This document shows positions 18,357 to 26,217 of a DNA stretch of 64,000 bases, in pieces. Numbering within the stretch: the stretch's first letter is position 1; each line of letters opens with the position of its first letter. The notes beneath the pieces were generated by a model. That model did no database searches. It was not told where the DNA came from and worked only from the letters and a program-made list of their open reading frames with translations. The position numbers were made by a program, and so were the translations under genes. The DNA is from Cognatundibacterium crateris. GTDB lineage: Bacteria; Pseudomonadota; Gammaproteobacteria; Burkholderiales; Burkholderiaceae_D. The DNA lies in assembly GCF_010078235.1 (NCBI RefSeq), contig NZ_JAABOS010000001.1, forward strand, positions 62,001 to 126,000, in the 5' to 3' direction.

Positions 18357-20426
18357 ATGAAAACACCTTTACTTCGCTTAAAACGTAGCACCCTGGCAGT
18401 GGCCTGTGGCTTGCTCAGCTTGTCCGCTACAGCGCAGAGCCCCGCACAAAACGTGTCGCCTGCTGCGAGCAATGCCTTTGTGCTGGAAGCGCATACCATG
18501 GATTTGAAAGCCGATCCATGCACCAGCTTTTTTGAATATGCGAATGGCTTGTGGCTCAAAAATAATCCTATCCCGGCGGATCGTTCGCGTTACAGCGCGT
18601 ACGACGAAGTGACTGAGCGTAATCTGCTCGCATTGAAAGAAATCGCTGAGCTGGCCGCTGCCAGCCAGTCACCGGATGCGCAACAACGCCTGGTTGGCAA
18701 TTTCTATGCAAGCGGCATGGATGAAGCCCGTATCGAGCGCGAAGGCGCCCAGCCTTTGCAGGCGCAGTTTAAGCTGATCGATGCCATCAGCGATAAAGCC
18801 GGTTTGATACGCGTCATCGCGCAATTACACCAGCAAGGTGTGATGCCGCTGTTTGGTTTTTCCGTCGATCAGGATTTGAAAGACAGCAAGCGTTATATTC
18901 CACAACTGGGTCAGGGCGGCCTGGGTTTGCCAGACAGAGATTACTACCTGAAGAATGATGCCAAGACCAAGGAAATCCGCGCTCAATACCTGGCCTATAT
19001 GAAGCAGATTTTCAGTTTGTTGGGTGAAGATGCAGCGCAGTCTGCCCAGCATGCAGCGCAAGTGATGGCACTGGAAACACGGCTGGCGAAAGCCTCGCTG
19101 ACCAAGGTGGAATTGCGTGATCCGGCCGCCAGCTATCATCTGACCGATTTGGATGGTTTGCAAAAACAAGGCAAATCGGCTTACTGGAGCAGCTATTTCC
19201 AAACCATAGGACTGCAGCAGCCCGGTCAACTGAACCTGGCACATCCTAAATTCTTCAGCGAAGTCGATAAGATGCTGGATGCAGTTCCGCTCGCGCAATG
19301 GAAAACCTATCTGAAATGGGATGTCGCGAACAGTCGCGCCAATTTCCTGAGTCAGGCTTTTGTGAATGCGAATTTCGATTTCTATGGCAAAACCCTGGCC
19401 GGTACTAAGGAGTTGCAACCACGCTGGAAACGGGTGCTGGCGAATATCGATGCGCAAGCCGGTGAAGCGCTGGGCCAGTTATATGTCGCGAAATTCTTTG
19501 GGCCAGAAGCCAAGGCGGGTGTGCAGGACATGGTACGCAATATCCAGGCTGCGATGCGGGACAGCATAGGCAAGCTGGAGTGGATGTCGGAACAGACCAA
19601 ACAGCAAGCCTACAAAAAACTCGACAGCATCGTCGTCAAGATCGGCTATCCGGATGTCTGGCGCGATTACTCCAGCCTGCAAATCGATCGCGGCTCGTAT
19701 GCAGACAATGTGGCGCGTGCTTCGGCATTTGAATTTCAGCGTGTGCTGTCCCGTCTCGGCAAGCCGATAGACCGCAATGAATGGGGCATGACACCACAGA
19801 CTGTGAATGCCTATTACAACCCGACCATGAATGAAATGGTGTTCCCGGCTGGTATATTGCAACCGCCGCTATACCACGTGCAAGCAGATCCAGCAGCCAA
19901 TTATGGCAATACCGGCGCAACGATAGGCCATGAACTGACCCATGCATTTGATGATGAAGGGCGCCAGTTTGACGCAGCCGGTAATTTGAAAAGCTGGTGG
20001 ACTGCACAGGACGAGAAAAAATTCCTGACCCGCGTTAAAGCGATAGAAACCCAGTTCAATGAATTCAATCCTATCGACAAACTGCACATCAATGGCAAGC
20101 TGACTGCAGGTGAAAATATTGCCGATCTGGGCGGTATGAAAATCGCCTTGCAGGCATTGCGTACTTCGCTGCAGAAAAATCCTCAGCCAGCTTTACTGGA
20201 TGGCCTGACGCCGGATCAGCGTTTCTTTATTGCTAATGCGCAAAGCTTCCGCAGCGCTATCCGCGATGAGATGCTGCGCCTGAAAATCGCGACTGACCCA
20301 CATTCTCCGGACAAATATCGCGTGATTGCGCCGCTCGCGAATATGCCAGAATTCTCGTCGGCCTTCAGCTGCCAGGGCGAGCGCTCGCCCTTGCGTCAGG
20401 GGGCAAAGCGCGTAAACATCTGGTAA
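18357..20426 (+). CDS. Exported M13 family zinc metallopeptidase (neprilysin/PepO-like)
   Basis: A 689-residue M13 endopeptidase with a signal peptide (about 1-27). The extracytoplasmic start motif ADPCTSFFEYANGLWLKNNP is typical. The zinc site is HELTHAFDDEG, with the third ligand Glu in ENIADLGG, plus substrate motifs NAYYNPTMNEMVFPAGILQ (split: NAYYNP and FPAGILQPP). Length fits the family (about 670-700). The C-terminus ends in the expected RVNIW. Degrades small peptides outside the cytoplasm. The chosen ATG follows a short tandem repeat instead of a clear ribosome-binding site; an upstream in-frame start at 18297 would put non-signal sequence first. Confidence 0.93.
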   Translation: MKTPLLRLKRSTLAVACGLLSLSATAQSPAQNVSPAASNAFVLEAHTMDLKADPCTSFFEYANGLWLKNNPIPADRSRYSAYDEVTERNLLALKEIAELAAASQSPDAQQRLVGNFYASGMDEARIEREGAQPLQAQFKLIDAISDKAGLIRVIAQLHQQGVMPLFGFSVDQDLKDSKRYIPQLGQGGLGLPDRDYYLKNDAKTKEIRAQYLAYMKQIFSLLGEDAAQSAQHAAQVMALETRLAKASLTKVELRDPAASYHLTDLDGLQKQGKSAYWSSYFQTIGLQQPGQLNLAHPKFFSEVDKMLDAVPLAQWKTYLKWDVANSRANFLSQAFVNANFDFYGKTLAGTKELQPRWKRVLANIDAQAGEALGQLYVAKFFGPEAKAGVQDMVRNIQAAMRDSIGKLEWMSEQTKQQAYKKLDSIVVKIGYPDVWRDYSSLQIDRGSYADNVARASAFEFQRVLSRLGKPIDRNEWGMTPQTVNAYYNPTMNEMVFPAGILQPPLYHVQADPAANYGNTGATIGHELTHAFDDEGRQFDAAGNLKSWWTAQDEKKFLTRVKAIETQFNEFNPIDKLHINGKLTAGENIADLGGMKIALQALRTSLQKNPQPALLDGLTPDQRFFIANAQSFRSAIRDEMLRLKIATDPHSPDKYRVIAPLANMPEFSSAFSCQGERSPLRQGAKRVNIW

Positions 20427-20437
20427 CAGCGTATACT

Positions 20438-20466
20438 AGCGCTGAATTAACGCTTAATTAGCGCTG
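20438..20466. repeat. AT-rich imperfect inverted repeat after the M13 gene
   Basis: AGCGCTGAATTAA and TTAATTAGCGCT are inverted copies with one bulged G, separated by a few bases. It lies between the M13 stop and the next terminator. It could fold in RNA or be a protein site; function unknown. Confidence 0.5.
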
Positions 20467-20490
20467 AGTTATCTCTACGATCAGACTACG

Positions 20491-20527
20491 GCGGGGTAAA
20501 AATCATGATTTTTGCCCCGCTGTTTTA
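20491..20527 (+). terminator. Rho-independent terminator after the M13 peptidase gene
   Basis: GCGGGGTAAAAATC pairs with GATTTTTGCCCCGC (one G-T pair) and is followed by TGTTTTATTG. It separates the exported-hydrolase pair from nadA. Confidence 0.85.
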
Positions 20528-20591
20528 TTGAAATTTTGATACTTCATAGCGCAGCCTACAGCCAAACACCTTGTTATTTTGAGCCAGAACC

Positions 20592-21728
20592 ATGATGGAA
20601 AACACCAAAGTCATCGAATTTGAACGCCCTCAGATGGAAGAGGGTAGCAGTTGTACCGCCAATGCCTGGGCACGTGTACCGGAAGCACCAAGCGCGGAAG
20701 AAAAACAGGTATTGAAGGAAAAAATACGCCGCCTGCTTAAAGAAAAGCAGGCAGTATTGGTGGCGCATTACTATGTCGATGCAGAATTGCAGGACCTGGC
20801 TGAAGAGACCGGTGGCTGCGTATCCGATTCGCTGGAGATGGCACGTTTCGGGCGCGATCATGCCGCCAAAACCCTGATTGTGGCCGGTGTGCGCTTCATG
20901 GGTGAAACTGCCAAAATCCTGAGTCCGGAAAAAACCATTTTGATGCCAGATCTGGATGCGACCTGTTCGCTTGATCTGGGTTGCGATGCCACCGAATTCG
21001 CCGCATTCTGTGATGCGCATCCTGACCGTACCGTAGTCGTCTATGCCAATACCAGTGCGGCTGTCAAAGCACGCGCTGACTGGATGGTGACGTCCAGCAT
21101 AGGCCTGGACATCGTGGCACATCTGCATGCGCAGGGTAAGAAAATTTTATGGGCACCGGATAAACATCTGGGTGGCTATATCCAGAAACAGACTGGTGCC
21201 GATATGCTGTTGTGGCAGGGTTCCTGTCTGGTGCATGATGAATTCAAAGGCATAGAGCTCGATGTGCTCAAGGCCGAACATCCGCATGCCAAGGTGCTGG
21301 TACATCCGGAATCTCCGGCTGCCGTGGTGGCTCAGGCCGATGTGGTCGGCTCCACCTCACAACTGATCCATGCCGCCCAGACGCTGGATGCGCAGGAATT
21401 CATCGTCGCGACCGACAATGGCATACTGCACAAAATGCAAATGGCTGCACCGGGTAAGCGTTTTATTGTTGCACCCACTGCCGGTAACAGCGCCACCTGT
21501 AAGAGCTGTGCGCATTGCCCGTGGATGGCGATGAATGGCCTGCGCAATTTGCTGGCTGTACTGGAGCAAGGCAATAATGAAATTCAGGTTGAGCCTGCGA
21601 CGGCCGAAAAAGCCAAGCTGTGCATTAACCGTATGCTGGATTTTGCCGCTGCGAAGAAAGCCAATGTACGTCCATCCGGCGATCTCGCTAAAGATGCCGC
21701 ACTGTTCCAGAACATAGGCCCGGCCTGA
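20592..21728 (+). CDS. nadA: Quinolinate synthase
   Basis: A 378-residue [4Fe-4S] enzyme condensing iminoaspartate (made by NadB) with dihydroxyacetone phosphate to quinolinate in de novo NAD synthesis. It contains [20 protein letters not shown] at the start, the cysteines in TCSLDLGCD, and the C-terminal cluster Cys in [14 protein letters not shown], plus VVGSTSQLI. Length is typical of the long proteobacterial form. nadC follows 76 bases later on the same strand, so nadA-nadC probably form an operon; nadB lies about 8 kb downstream on the other strand. Confidence 0.97.
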   Translation: MMENTKVIEFERPQMEEGSSCTANAWARVPEAPSAEEKQVLKEKIRRLLKEKQAVLVAHYYVDAELQDLAEETGGCVSDSLEMARFGRDHAAKTLIVAGVRFMGETAKILSPEKTILMPDLDATCSLDLGCDATEFAAFCDAHPDRTVVVYANTSAAVKARADWMVTSSIGLDIVAHLHAQGKKILWAPDKHLGGYIQKQTGADMLLWQGSCLVHDEFKGIELDVLKAEHPHAKVLVHPESPAAVVAQADVVGSTSQLIHAAQTLDAQEFIVATDNGILHKMQMAAPGKRFIVAPTAGNSATCKSCAHCPWMAMNGLRNLLAVLEQGNNEIQVEPATAEKAKLCINRMLDFAAAKKANVRPSGDLAKDAALFQNIGPA

Positions 21729-21804
21729 TAGCCTCCGCCAGCAGACGGCAAACTAAGCCCAGAATAAAGACCGGATACACTGAACAAAAACAAAATTCAA
21801 TACT

Positions 21805-22674
21805 ATGTCCAGCAATTTACAAAACAAACACTTCCCTTTCGATGCCGATTTACAGTCTGCGTTTGAGCGCAATGTGCGCGATGCGCTGGCTGAAGATGTC
21901 GGTGCGGCTGACCTGACCGGTTTGCTGGTGCCGGCTGAGCAAATGGTGCAGGCGCAGGTCATCGTGCGTGAAGATGCGATACTGTGCGGCGCACCCTGGT
22001 TCGATGCAGTGATGCAGGCTTGTGATCAGCGGATACGCGTCGAATGGCAATATGCCGAAGGTGATGCGATGACCGCCAATTCCGTCGTTTGCACAATCCA
22101 GGCTCCCGCGCGTGCCTTGCTGACGGCCGAACGTTCGGCACTCAATTTCCTGCAAATGTTATCGGCGGTCGCCACGGCGACCTCGCATTATGTGCAACTG
22201 ATCGCGGGTACCACGGCCGCCATTCTGGATACCCGCAAAACCCTGCCTGGTATGCGACTGGCGCAGAAATACGCAGTCCGTGTCGGTGGCGGTAAAAATC
22301 AGCGTCTGGCTTTGTATGATGGCATCCTGATTAAGGAAAACCATATCGCCGCCGCAGGCGGTATCGCACCTGCCATGCAGCATGCACTGGCGCTGAATGC
22401 AGGTGTCAGCATACAAATCGAAGTGGAAAACCTGAATGAGCTGCACGCCGCGCTGAATGCAGGTGCGACTTCTATTTTGCTCGATAACTTCAATACCGAC
22501 ATGATGCGTGAAGCTGTCAGCATCAATGCTGGCCGTGCCTTACTCGAAGCCTCAGGTGGCGTCGATCAGCGTTCGGTACGCGCAATTGCTGAAACCGGTG
22601 TCGACCGCATTTCTATCGGCAGCCTGACCAAAGACATCAAAGCCACCGACTACTCACTGCGCGTGCTGGCTTAA
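21805..22674 (+). CDS. nadC: Nicotinate-nucleotide pyrophosphorylase (carboxylating)
   Basis: A 289-residue quinolinate phosphoribosyltransferase, the step after NadA. It transfers phosphoribose from PRPP to quinolinate with CO2 release, giving nicotinate mononucleotide. Conserved features are ALAEDVGAADLTG near the N-terminus, ERSALNFLQMLSAVAT, the substrate-binding DTRKTLPGMRLAQKYAV, and TSILLDNFNTDMM. It is downstream of nadA, whose product is its substrate. A strong perfect hairpin follows the gene. Confidence 0.97.
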   Translation: MSSNLQNKHFPFDADLQSAFERNVRDALAEDVGAADLTGLLVPAEQMVQAQVIVREDAILCGAPWFDAVMQACDQRIRVEWQYAEGDAMTANSVVCTIQAPARALLTAERSALNFLQMLSAVATATSHYVQLIAGTTAAILDTRKTLPGMRLAQKYAVRVGGGKNQRLALYDGILIKENHIAAAGGIAPAMQHALALNAGVSIQIEVENLNELHAALNAGATSILLDNFNTDMMREAVSINAGRALLEASGGVDQRSVRAIAETGVDRISIGSLTKDIKATDYSLRVLA

Positions 22675-22698
22675 TTGATGCCGTAACTGCTGCGTAAT

Positions 22699-22747
22699 GC
22701 ACACTGCCTGCTCAGCCTTGGTCTGTTTGTCTGAGCAGGCAGTGTGC
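22699..22747 (+). terminator. Long perfect hairpin after nadC
   Basis: GCACACTGCCTGCTCAG (22699-22715) and CTGAGCAGGCAGTGTGC (22731-22747) are perfect 17-bp inverted copies around a 15-base loop. No T-run follows, so it is either an atypical terminator or a transcript-stabilising/processing structure at the nadC 3' end. Confidence 0.6.
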
Positions 22748-22888
22748 AGATGTGTTCCCGTTTATCTGCTTAATCCACCGCTTGAACCAGTGCTGTTGCC
22801 ACTGGTCGCAGCGTGGATGTGATGTCTGCTTTGACTGTTTATGCTGTCTTCACTGACACCTGATTTCAACCATACTAAGGAGAACAGC

Positions 22889-23212
22889 ATGAACACAATG
22901 AACGATACAAACAATACAAATAAGACAGAAAATACAAACAGCAAAAAGGACAGCGCATCGAATCCGGTTCTGGCATTTTGTCTGAACCTGGGTGCTACCT
23001 TGCGCTACTTCTGGCAATCCTATGTCATCCGCGTCGCAGCGACCAGCTGGAAACGCTGTCTGGGCGCGTGTTTTCTGGCCTTGCTGTTGGGCGCAATGTT
23101 AGGTTTGCCTGGTCTGGCATTCATACTGGTCATCACGACGCTGCTGGTCAAGTGCATCGTTCCACAAGCGGTGACAACAGTGGAAGTTATTGAGCAGGAT
23201 GGCAGGGAGTAA
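22889..23212 (+). CDS. Stand-alone membrane protein homologous to the neighbouring kinase sensor domain
   Basis: A 107-residue protein. Residues 1-24 are Asn/Thr/Lys-rich and disordered-looking (MNTMNDTNNTNKTENTN). Residues 25-91, from NPVL to the end of the second membrane segment, align without gaps to residues 7-73 of the kinase encoded next, with about 25 of 67 positions identical by eye. Shared anchors are NPVL, LN, TLR, W, WK, GxMLGL and LV. It has two membrane segments and no catalytic part. The ATG at 22889 has AAGGAG upstream; the stop is 4 bases before the kinase start. Likely a partial duplication of the sensor domain that could pair with or modulate the kinase (inference). Confidence 0.85.
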   Translation: MNTMNDTNNTNKTENTNSKKDSASNPVLAFCLNLGATLRYFWQSYVIRVAATSWKRCLGACFLALLLGAMLGLPGLAFILVITTLLVKCIVPQAVTTVEVIEQDGRE

Positions 23213-23216
23213 ACAC

Positions 23217-24098
23217 ATGCAACGCAAAGACGACAATCCGGTATTGGATACTGTACTGAATATGCTGGAAACGCTACGCATCCTGTGGTGGCGTTTTTTT
23301 GACTGGCTGGCAGTGGTGCCCTGGAAAAAACTGCTGTTGGTCTCGCTACTGGTGATGATCATAGGCGGCATGCTGGGCTTGGGCGCTTTGCCTCCGGTGC
23401 TGGTACTGTCCTCGGTATTGATTAAGAGTCTGGCTGGTGGCAAGCGGCGTGCCGAAATGGCGGCCAGTGCAGCCGCCAGCCGCGCCGACAGAGAGGCGCT
23501 GGAGCGGCGTGTGATAGAGGCTGAAATGGCGGCCTTGCAGGCGCAGATAGAGCCACACTTTCTGTTCAATACCCTGGCCCTGATCGGACAATTGATAGAA
23601 ACCGATCCCGCACGTGCTGCGTTGGTTCACACCGACCTGATCCGCTATCTGCGTGCAGCACTGCCACAAATGCGCCAGCCCGGCATGGGCAGGCTGGGGC
23701 AGCAAATCGACTTGTCGCGCGCTTATCTGAACATTATGCAAGCCAGGATGCAGGAACGTCTGAGTTATCAGATTGAGGTGCCTGAGGCTTTAGCGCAGGC
23801 GCAATTCCCTTCGATGATGATACAGACGCTGGTAGAAAATGCGATTAAACACGGTCTGGAACCCAAAACCGATGGTGGCCACATACATATCCATGCCAGC
23901 AGCGATGCACACAATATCCTGCTACAGGTCAGTGACAATGGCATTGGTCTGAATCCACATGCCGAGGATGGGGTAGGGCTGAGCAATATACGCGAACGGC
24001 TGCAGGCCTTGTATGGTATCCGCGCCGCGCTGATTACCGAAATTCCTGAATCCGGCGGCGCCAGTTTTACGCTGCAGATTCCCCTGGAAGCCGCATAG
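23217..24098 (+). CDS. LytS-type sensor histidine kinase with short two-helix membrane domain
   Basis: A 293-residue inner-membrane kinase. Two membrane segments lie in residues 36-72, then a charged coiled-coil linker at about 76-112. The His_kinase phosphoacceptor His114 is in AQIEPHFLFNTL, and the ATPase domain has MIQTLVENAIKHGLEP, VSDNGIGLNP and GLSNIRERLQALYG. There is almost no periplasmic loop, so the signal is probably sensed within the membrane or through a partner. The ATG at 23217 (after AGGGAG) begins MQRKDDNPVL. It sits between the sensor-domain paralogue and the regulator gene in a three-gene operon. Confidence 0.92.
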   Translation: MQRKDDNPVLDTVLNMLETLRILWWRFFDWLAVVPWKKLLLVSLLVMIIGGMLGLGALPPVLVLSSVLIKSLAGGKRRAEMAASAAASRADREALERRVIEAEMAALQAQIEPHFLFNTLALIGQLIETDPARAALVHTDLIRYLRAALPQMRQPGMGRLGQQIDLSRAYLNIMQARMQERLSYQIEVPEALAQAQFPSMMIQTLVENAIKHGLEPKTDGGHIHIHASSDAHNILLQVSDNGIGLNPHAEDGVGLSNIRERLQALYGIRAALITEIPESGGASFTLQIPLEAA

Positions 24099-24131
24099 AT
24101 AAACATAATTGAATTTACCTCGGAGCACACG

Positions 24132-24953
24132 ATGCAAAGAACAGCAATGATCGTTGATGATGAAGCGCCTATGCGCGACCTGTTACGCAGCCGCTTGCGT
24201 ACGGTCTGGCCGGACTTGCAGATAGTCGCTGAGGCAGCGAATGGAATTGTGGCGCTGGAACAGGCCGCGCTGAGTCAGCCTGACATCGTATTTCTGGATA
24301 TACGCATGCCCGGTAAGAATGGCATAGAAGCAGCGGCCGAACTGGCTGGTAAGGCTCAGCTGGTGTTTGTGACAGCCTACAATGATTATGCGATTTCTGC
24401 CTTTGAACGTGGTGCGATGGATTATTTGCTTAAGCCGGTTGAAGCCGATCGCCTGCAGCAAACCTGCGAGCGTTTGCAGCAGCGGCTGCAAGAGCGCGAC
24501 GCGGCCAGAAGTGCAGTCAAGCCAGCAGATGCAGATACTGCGCTGCCTGCGACCGCTTTGTCAGCCAAGGCGAGTCAGGTTCAGGATTTACTGACTCAAC
24601 TGATGCAGCAACAAGGTGCAAACAAAGAATATCTGCGATGGATACAGGCCAGTGTAGGCAATGCTTTACGCATGATCAGCACCAAAGAAATCCTGTATTT
24701 TAAGTCCGATGAAAAATACACCCTGGTGCAGACCGCGCAGGCTGAATACCTGATCCGAAAATCGCTGAAAGAGCTGGAAGACGAACTGGACCCGCAAGAG
24801 TTCTGGCGCATTCATCGCTCGGCCATCGTGAGCGTGTCCGCGATAGCCGAAGTCAGCCGCGATTTTCGCGGCCGCCTGATGCTGAGCGTAAAAGGGCAGC
24901 CGGAAAAGCTGGAAGTCAGCCGCAACCACACGCATTTGTTTCAGCAGATGTAG
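24132..24953 (+). CDS. LytTR-family response regulator
   Basis: A 273-residue regulator. The receiver at 1-120 contains MIVDDEAPMRDLL, Asp in DIVFLDIRMPGKNG and Lys in MDYLLKPVEAD. A linker follows, then a LytTR DNA-binding domain at about 170-270 (EILYFKSDEKYTLVQT, FWRIHRSAIVSVSAI). It lies 33 bases after the kinase stop and is the last gene of that operon. It converges with the ABC-exporter operon, whose last gene ends 31 bases away. Same overall architecture as the algR-like regulator at 11.3 kb, so two LytTR systems coexist here. Confidence 0.93.
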   Translation: MQRTAMIVDDEAPMRDLLRSRLRTVWPDLQIVAEAANGIVALEQAALSQPDIVFLDIRMPGKNGIEAAAELAGKAQLVFVTAYNDYAISAFERGAMDYLLKPVEADRLQQTCERLQQRLQERDAARSAVKPADADTALPATALSAKASQVQDLLTQLMQQQGANKEYLRWIQASVGNALRMISTKEILYFKSDEKYTLVQTAQAEYLIRKSLKELEDELDPQEFWRIHRSAIVSVSAIAEVSRDFRGRLMLSVKGQPEKLEVSRNHTHLFQQM

Positions 24954-24984
24954 CCAGCCTTTGTGTCGTCGTCAGCAGATCCGC

Positions 24985-26217
24985 TCAATCGCTGCGTAAA
25001 GCGGCAATCGGGTCCAGTTCCGCCGCTTTGCGGGCTGGGAATACGCCAAAACCCAGACCCACTGCGATACAGGCTGCGACAGCGGCGGCCAGGCTCAGTG
25101 GTGACCACGCGACTGACCAGCCTGCCAGCGCGGCGATGCTGTAAGCCGCGACCGCCCCAAGTAACAGACCGAGCAGGGCGCCGCTGCTGGCGATCACCAG
25201 CGCTTCGGCCAGAAACTGATCGATTACATCGCGCTTTCTCGCGCCCAGCGCACGTTTCAGGCCGATTTCTTTTTTGCGCTCCAGCACATTGGCCAGCATG
25301 ATGTTCATGATGCCTATGCCACCGACCAGCAGCGACACAGCGGCGATAGAGCTCATGACAATGGTGAACATTTTCTGGGTTTGCTGATTTTGCCGGTACA
25401 AGCCCATAGGCACAATCAGATCGGTGTCATCCGCACCTGCATGCCTGTCTTCCACCACTTGCTGCAATACGCGCGCAGCGGCTTCCGGTGCGACCTTGCC
25501 ATCCAGTTGCAGACTGATGGCGTCGGCTTCGTCATCCATCACAGGGAAATAAAAGCGTGCCTGCGCCGTTGCCCACGGCACGAACAGCCGTTCATCATCA
25601 AGTCCCAGCTTGATGCCTTCGAATTCGGACTTGCTCAGGGTGCGGTCAGCCAGCACACCCACCACCTCCAGCCAGACATGATTGAGCTTGATTTTTTCAC
25701 CGACAGCAGCCTGGTCACCGAATAGTTCTTTAGCCAGTCTGGGGCCCAGTACGCAGACCGCTGCCAGGCTGTTATTGCCTTCCTCGCTGAACCAGCGGCC
25801 TTTACCCATTTGCAGGCCGCTGTGCTGCATATACGCATTTGAGATCGCATAGGCTCGCCCCTCAATGACGCGTGACTGGTAGACCAGCTGATCGACCTTG
25901 ATTTCTTTGCGCAGCGCCACTGAGCGCGCGCCGGGGACCACGTTTAAGGCAGCCTGTGCATCGGCCTCACTCAAGCCTAATGAGCGGCTACGCAAATCTT
26001 TTTTGCGTTTGTAATCCATGGTCTTGCTTTCGACGATGATATTGTCGAGTCCCAGTTCTGCTACCAGTCGCAGCGCTTCGCGCTTGCTGCCTTCCCCGAC
26101 TGCAAGCATGGCGACGATGGCTGCAACACCAAACACCATGCCGAGTAAGGTGAGTCCGGTACGCAGCTTGCGGCGCTGCAGTTCTTCTATCGCTTCAAAC
26201 AATAAAGCACGGTTCAT
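24985..26217 (-). CDS. MacB/FtsX-type ABC transporter permease
   Basis: A 410-residue permease with the MacB topology. One N-terminal membrane segment (about 18-45, with GLTLLGMVFGVAAIVAML) is followed by a large periplasmic MacB_PCD domain and three C-terminal membrane segments (about 285-400). The signature VGGIGIMNIMLANVLERKKE and IGLKRALGARKRDV precede the last helices; it ends with LDPIAALRSD. MacB-type transporters push substrates out through adaptors and TolC rather than importing them. Its ATG overlaps the preceding adaptor stop by 4 bases. Last gene of the four-gene operon; substrate unknown. Confidence 0.93.
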   Translation of the reverse strand: MNRALLFEAIEELQRRKLRTGLTLLGMVFGVAAIVAMLAVGEGSKREALRLVAELGLDNIIVESKTMDYKRKKDLRSRSLGLSEADAQAALNVVPGARSVALRKEIKVDQLVYQSRVIEGRAYAISNAYMQHSGLQMGKGRWFSEEGNNSLAAVCVLGPRLAKELFGDQAAVGEKIKLNHVWLEVVGVLADRTLSKSEFEGIKLGLDDERLFVPWATAQARFYFPVMDDEADAISLQLDGKVAPEAAARVLQQVVEDRHAGADDTDLIVPMGLYRQNQQTQKMFTIVMSSIAAVSLLVGGIGIMNIMLANVLERKKEIGLKRALGARKRDVIDQFLAEALVIASSGALLGLLLGAVAAYSIAALAGWSVAWSPLSLAAAVAACIAVGLGFGVFPARKAAELDPIAALRSD

